Below, in pieces: positions 59,909-64,000 of a stretch of 64,000 nucleotides of DNA. Position numbers and translations under genes: made by a program. The notes under the pieces are model-generated. The model did no database searches, was not told the origin of the DNA, and worked only from the letters and a program-made list of their open reading frames with translations. Source of the DNA: Nageia nagi (lineage: Eukaryota > Pinophyta); assembly GCA_050084985.1 (NCBI GenBank), contig JBITNC010000001.1:180296001-180360000 (forward strand), written 5' to 3'. Each line of letters begins with the position of its first letter. The first letter of the stretch is position 1.

Positions 59909-60449
59909 GAGTACTAGCATGGTGATTTTCTTGAGGTTTAAGCATCGATAGGACCCCAATTTAATGCATAATTCTACTTCAATGTAAATCCCCTTTAGAA
60001 ATTCAAATCTGACATTAAGGGGACCAATTAGGGGTAATTGTCTTTCTCTTTGTTTTATGGATACTTTGCAACATCAAGACCAATGTTTTGTTCATTTTCT
60101 TCTAAAGATAACTCAAGAGGAAATTTGTTTTTACTGTTGTGTATGAAATTATCTATAATTCCTTTGATAAGAAGATGGAAATAATATATACACAATGCTT
60201 CATTTTATTATGCTACATATTTGATGGACCAATACTTATACTATTATTACATAATGATAATTCTGTTATGTTATGTTTATTTTATGTATGGCATATACTA
60301 GATAGACACCTATTTTACCCAATTTTTCTATTATAAAGGAAAATAGTCTATGTTCTCTCTTTTTGTAAAAAGGTGTTCAAGATCCTTTCAAAACTTGATT
60401 TTTCTTCTTTTTGATTAATATCAAACTTACTCGCTAGTTTTATAAAAAA
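59909..60449 (+). other. LINE 3' untranslated region and A-run
   Basis: Ends GTGTTCAAGATCCTTTC, then TTTTTGATTAATATCAAAC, then TTACTCGCTAGTTTTATAAA and an A-run, typical of plant L1 3' ends. It is followed by the right target duplication at 60450-60465. Confidence 0.7.
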
Positions 60450-60593
60450 AAATCATTTTAAAGTATTATACATCTTTGTAAATACATAAAAAGATGATGC
60501 AAATTGGAAATATATATAAAGCCTTGTGTTAATATTGCACAAAAATTATATGAATAAAAATTGATGTAATAATTAATGCAGCTTGATGGATTT

Positions 60594-60850
60594 TACTTCC
60601 ACATTGTGAAGTTATATCCATGTTGATAGATTGTTTGCCATATTATTACTTCTACATTGGAAAGTTATATCCATGTTGATGGATTGTTTGCCACATAGTT
60701 ACTTCCATGTTGGAAAGTTATATCCTGTATGTTGATGGATTATTTTTCACATTGTTACTCCCATGTTGGGATGTTATATCCATGTTTATGGATTGTTTAC
60801 CACATTGTTATTTTCATGATTAGAAAGTTATATCCATATTTATGGATTAA
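60594..60850 (+). repeat. ~60 bp tandem repeat with short stems, element C
   Basis: Five copies around ACTTCCATGTTGGAAAGTTA followed by TATCCATGTTGATGGATTG. Arms vary together: TCC...GGA in the third unit, CCC...GGG in the fourth. Confidence 0.82.
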
Positions 60851-60884
60851 TGGTTATTAAATCGATATTGATAGATTAGTGCAA

Positions 60885-61030
60885 CTCCATATTATGCATC
60901 TTGAATAGGTGGCATAATCAAGTTGGTATTTTTTGGCTTGTGCATATTGATTAGTTGGCATAGTCAGGTTGGCACTTTGTGGCTTATGCATCTTGAAAAG
61001 GTGGAATAGTCAAGATAGCATTTTGTGACT
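60885..61030 (+). repeat. ~60 bp tandem repeat, element C (second family)
   Basis: Three copies containing ATCTTGAATAGGTGGCATAG-like sequence, then TCAAGTTGGCATTTTGTGGC. Confidence 0.72.
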
Positions 61031-61515
61031 TGTTATTCATACAAGTTATAATATTGTTGATCAAGATATTAAACCTCTAATTCAACATGTTTATAAATGA
61101 ATAAAAATATATGTTGGCATTTTATTTCTTTTTCTTCATCTAGGTTATAGTATTATTAATGGAGACTTTAAACCTCCAATTTAACATGTTTATAAATGGA
61201 TAAGAACATATGTTAGCATTTTGTAGCTTTTTCTTCATTTAGGTTGTAGTATTATTATTAGAGTTTGTAAAACTCTAATTCAACATGTTTATAAATAGAT
61301 AAGAACATATGTTGGCATTTTGTTTCTTGTTCTTCATCCAGGTTATAGTTTATTGGTGAAGATCTTAAACCTCCAATTCAACATATTTATAAATGCATAA
61401 GAACATATGCGTATTGAGTTGGAATTTTGTTCATACAAGTTATAGTATTGTTATTGGAGATATTAAACCTCCAATTCAACATGTTTATAAATGGATAAGA
61501 ATGCATGCATCTTGA
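61031..61515 (+). repeat. ~100 bp tandem repeat with short stems, element C (third family)
   Basis: Five copies containing TTATAGTATTATT, GGAGACTTTAAACCTCC, AATTCAACATGTTTATAAAT and GGATAAGAACATATG. One copy has AGAGTTT...AAACTCT where others have GGAG...CTCC, so the paired arms change together. Confidence 0.82.
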
Positions 61516-63092
61516 GATGGCATTTGATATTTATTGTTATGCATCTTAACTAGTGGTATGGTAAAAATGGCACTTGACATTATTACCTACATGTTCTATT
61601 TATGAACTTATTTTATTTGATGATAAGAACAATTTTCTAATTCATTGATGGTATAAATTATTTCCTTTATGACATGAATTATTGCCTTGATAGCAAGAAT
61701 ACTTACTTTAATTCATTAATGGTAAGAAAAAATATTTTTTGGTGATTACCTTTTGGATAGATTATGATGGAAAAATATTGGATACTTATGTGAATAACAT
61801 TAATGATTGTTTGGTATATGATATAAAATTATTCTTTCGATGAAAACCTATTTCTAAAAATTCAATGGAGAAAATTTTCAAAAATAGTTCATCACTTATT
61901 TTTATCTACACATTACATTTAAATGAGTATAATTTACATGGATTAATTTGAAACTCATGATATTTCACTCAAGTGATTTTGTGATTTGGAAGTAGGTTCA
62001 TTTATCTAAAATGGATTTCATTTTCTTAGATTTTTTATACTAAGATATGTTCAACAAATACAAATTTATTATCCTAGATCCATTCTAATTCCTACGATTT
62101 TGAATTACATTTTATTGATCTTGATTATTCAAAAGGGTTTCAATTTATCAATTATGATGAATATCACTTGTGTAATATTGGTAGTATAATCAAGATATCA
62201 TCTTATCAATTTGAATTCAATTATACACCAACTATTCCTTAATTGAAATTGATTGATTATATTTTTTTTGGTGCCACTAATAATAAATATCGTTACAATA
62301 TGTGATGGTATTTACACCCTAATTTAATGTTGATGCTTATTTAAGCATTTGCACTTTTTCCATTATCACCAAAGTAGAGGCCGACTTGAGCTGTGTGATA
62401 ATAATCATAGAGAGATCATTCCTAGGTCACTTAGGGTTCTCCCCAAATGAGGGGGTATATGATAAGATTTATAGAATAAAGTTGGGGAGGGTTAATAATT
62501 GGGCTTACATTCCATTTCAGATACTACTAGGGTGGCTTCATCATTGAGATATTTGACCAACTCTTTGTTAATGAAGTGTGCCAATAAGTCTTTCCATGAA
62601 CTACATTTATGATGTGAAATTTTCAAGAGGTAAAGGGAAATGTTCAATTAGGCATTTGACATGCTAATGAAGGAGCAAAATGAGAATATTGCTAAGAGAG
62701 AAAATATCCTTGAATGTATACATGATTTAAGTGATGAATGTATATATGATGCATCTAACTGATCTTATTTATGATTTTCTTGTGGCTTGCAGGTTTCTTT
62801 GAAAGATTGCAGGTTACTTACTTCAAGTGTACAAGCATATAAGGCTCATCATGTCAACATATTATTAAATGAATACTACTTGTACATTATAATCATTTAT
62901 GGTTGATGATTATTGTATTGTAAACTATTTTTTCAATTGGTTAATTAGTTGAGCCTTATTTAGGATCTAAATTCTATTACTCCTTAATAAGTCAAGTTAT
63001 CATCTTCAAATGTATTTATTATGGAGGATAACTCTCTTACACTGCCTTTCTATCTTCTCTTCTCTCTATCCCAATATCACATTAATGGAGAG

Positions 63093-63726
63093 TGTTAGAA
63101 CATATAATGTATTATTGTGTAAATAACTTAGGTATATTATTCCTAATTAATTAAAAATCAAAGAAACATATACAACACCTAAGTTAGGAGGAAAATTATT
63201 TTCCAAAATGGAATAATCTACTTATTATAAAAATATGGATTATCAATGTATGCAAATATGGATCCCCATCAATTTTTTATCAAGGTTATTTTCATATGTG
63301 GATATAGACCCACATACTTAAAATAGAAGTATGATCATATCTAACTATTGAATAGGCATGGGTAAAAATCCTTCCACCTACCATTACCACCTAATGTGAG
63401 GATATGGATATCCTAAATAATTTATTATTCCCCTTGGGTAAAAGGGTTAACCAAAGTAGGGTTTTAGCTTATAAAAGAAAGGCTAGGCTTTTTTGTAAAG
63501 TACTCACTTGTAGAAGCATTATCATGTTACTAGTTTAGAGATCTAGGTTGATAGAAAGGTTGTAAAAGAGATACTGTGAAGATAAGTAATAGATTTAGAT
63601 TCAATTGAATGTACTCTCATATGGAGAGGAACCACTATACTACTTATGTGTATATTTATTTGATTAAAGTTAATTTATCAGAGGATGCCCAAGTGATCTT
63701 GGTTTAGGGATCCTCCAATTCCTTCA
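63093..63726 (+). repeat. 3' LTR of element C
   Basis: 634 bp, begins TGTTAGAACATATAATG and ends AATTCCTTCA. TATA candidate CTTATAAAAG is near 63469. It differs from the 5' LTR by many substitutions and small indels. Confidence 0.88.
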
Positions 63727-64000
63727 CTAATAATTTATGATGACCTGACATGTATCCCCTTAAGAGTGTAGATACATTTAGAATAAAGTAACACAAGGAG
63801 AGGTTTCTTCTTAAAATTTCCATAATATTTCATCATTTATGGTGAACAAATTCCTATAAGATCATTGCAAGAAATTTTAAGAGTTACATCTTTTGAGTTA
63901 TCAATATCCTTATTAGTATCCTCTGCTACAATTTCATCCTCTTCCTCCCCTGAACTTGTAGGAGCATCAAAATTAAAGAAGTATAACTTTTGTATCATAT
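63727..64000 (-). pseudogene. Ty3/gypsy gag-protease junction fragment (same element as 39160-39697)
   Basis: The minus strand from the window edge reads APTSSGEEEDEIVAEDTNKD, then DVTLKISCNDLIGICSP, then MMKYYGNFKKKPLLVLLYSK. This has the form of the plant Ty3 stretch EISLHALTG...TMR..G...K..VVLIDSGSTHNF just before and into the protease; the active-site D-S-G has become Y-S-K. Order and strand agree with the RT fragment on the other side of element C. The element continues beyond the window. Confidence 0.6.

Larger units (their letters stand above)
43543..60449 (+). mobile_element. plant L1-type LINE, nested in element C and interrupted by copia D
   Basis: A non-LTR element with ORF1 (DUF4283-like plus zinc-knuckle remnant), ORF2 (endonuclease, RT, C-terminal zinc-binding segment), an additional downstream coding remnant, and a 3' end with an A-run. 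It is flanked by AAATCATTTTTAAGTA (43527-43542) and AAATCATTTTAAAGTA (60450-60465), 15 of 16 identical, the long target duplication expected of a LINE. Excluding copia D it is about 7.6 kb, close to full length. All ORFs carry stops and frameshifts. Confidence 0.85.
60466..63092 (+). other. interior of element C, right part
   Basis: Non-coding apart from an open stop-to-stop stretch at 62323-62547 (74 codons, containing LGHLGFSPNEGVYDKIYRIK; not recognised, no ATG start). It contains three tandem repeat families (listed separately), then AT-rich sequence, then the family 3' block from about 62730. A degraded polypurine tract, AATGGAGAG, lies directly before the 3' LTR. Confidence 0.65.
39698..63726 (+). 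mobile_element. non-coding LTR retrotransposon C (LARD-like) with nested inserts
   Basis: LTRs of 665 and 634 bp begin TGTTAGAACATATAATG and end AATTCCTTCA; the five bases flanking the element are ATAAT and CTAAT. A Met-tRNA-type primer site follows the left LTR. After removing the nested LINE (43543-60449), about 7.1 kb remains, with no recognised gag or pol and several tandem repeats. Its 3' block (about 62730-63080) is shared with A, B and D, and its leader near 42760 resembles B near 10500. LTRs have diverged noticeably, so the insertion is old; the LINE and D came later, in that order. Confidence 0.8.

Overview
The window is nuclear DNA from a land plant with a large, repeat-rich, AT-rich genome. 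Support comes from plant-type Ty1/copia and Ty3/gypsy lineages primed by initiator Met-tRNA, a plant L1 LINE whose ORF1 carries a DUF4283-like domain, degenerate TTTAGGG/TTAGGG arrays, and captured pentatricopeptide (PPR) repeats. I cannot name the species. A gymnosperm or other large-genome plant is possible but unproven. I see no intact host gene. Essentially everything recognisable is a transposable element (TE), and most coding remnants are broken by stops and frameshifts.

Layout. (1) Positions 1-21386 hold a minus-strand Ty3/gypsy Tat-like element: gag near 19.0 kb, protease near 17.8 kb, RT near 16.3 kb, then second RNase H and integrase below 2.9 kb. A copia element (A, 2949-15988, plus strand) splits its RT. 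A is itself split inside its integrase/RT region by a non-coding LTR element (B, 7683-12801). A copia-type LTR with primer site in minus orientation lies at 20984-21386. (2) Positions 21427-35427 hold a chromovirus (Tekay/Del-like) with LTRs of about 4.5-4.7 kb; its left LTR lacks the first ~260 bp. (3) Positions 35428-38844 carry degenerate telomere-like arrays, first C-rich and then G-rich, separated by AT-rich spacers and a minisatellite. (4) Positions 39160-39697 and 63727-64000 are two parts of another minus-strand Ty3/gypsy element, split by a 24 kb nest: non-coding LTR element C (39698-63726), containing a plant L1 LINE (43543-60449), containing a young copia element D (47600-56918). 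D has LTRs that differ at 2 of 503 positions and a perfect CCTAT target duplication.

How the parts relate. A and D are coding copia elements and B and C are non-coding relatives. All four share the LTR motif around GGATGTACTC...GGAACCAC, and their 3' untranslated blocks are alike just before the 3' LTR. B and C presumably depend on proteins from A/D-type relatives. The most interesting signal lies just upstream of that 3' block: A has one hairpin-forming unit, and B, C and D each carry private tandem arrays. The sequences of the arrays are unrelated, yet in each the units form short stems with compensatory changes between copies. D also has a duplicated polypurine tract and a long leader with a tRNA-Lys-derived SINE-like piece and PPR gene fragments. 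The LINE carries an extra unrecognised coding remnant after ORF2.
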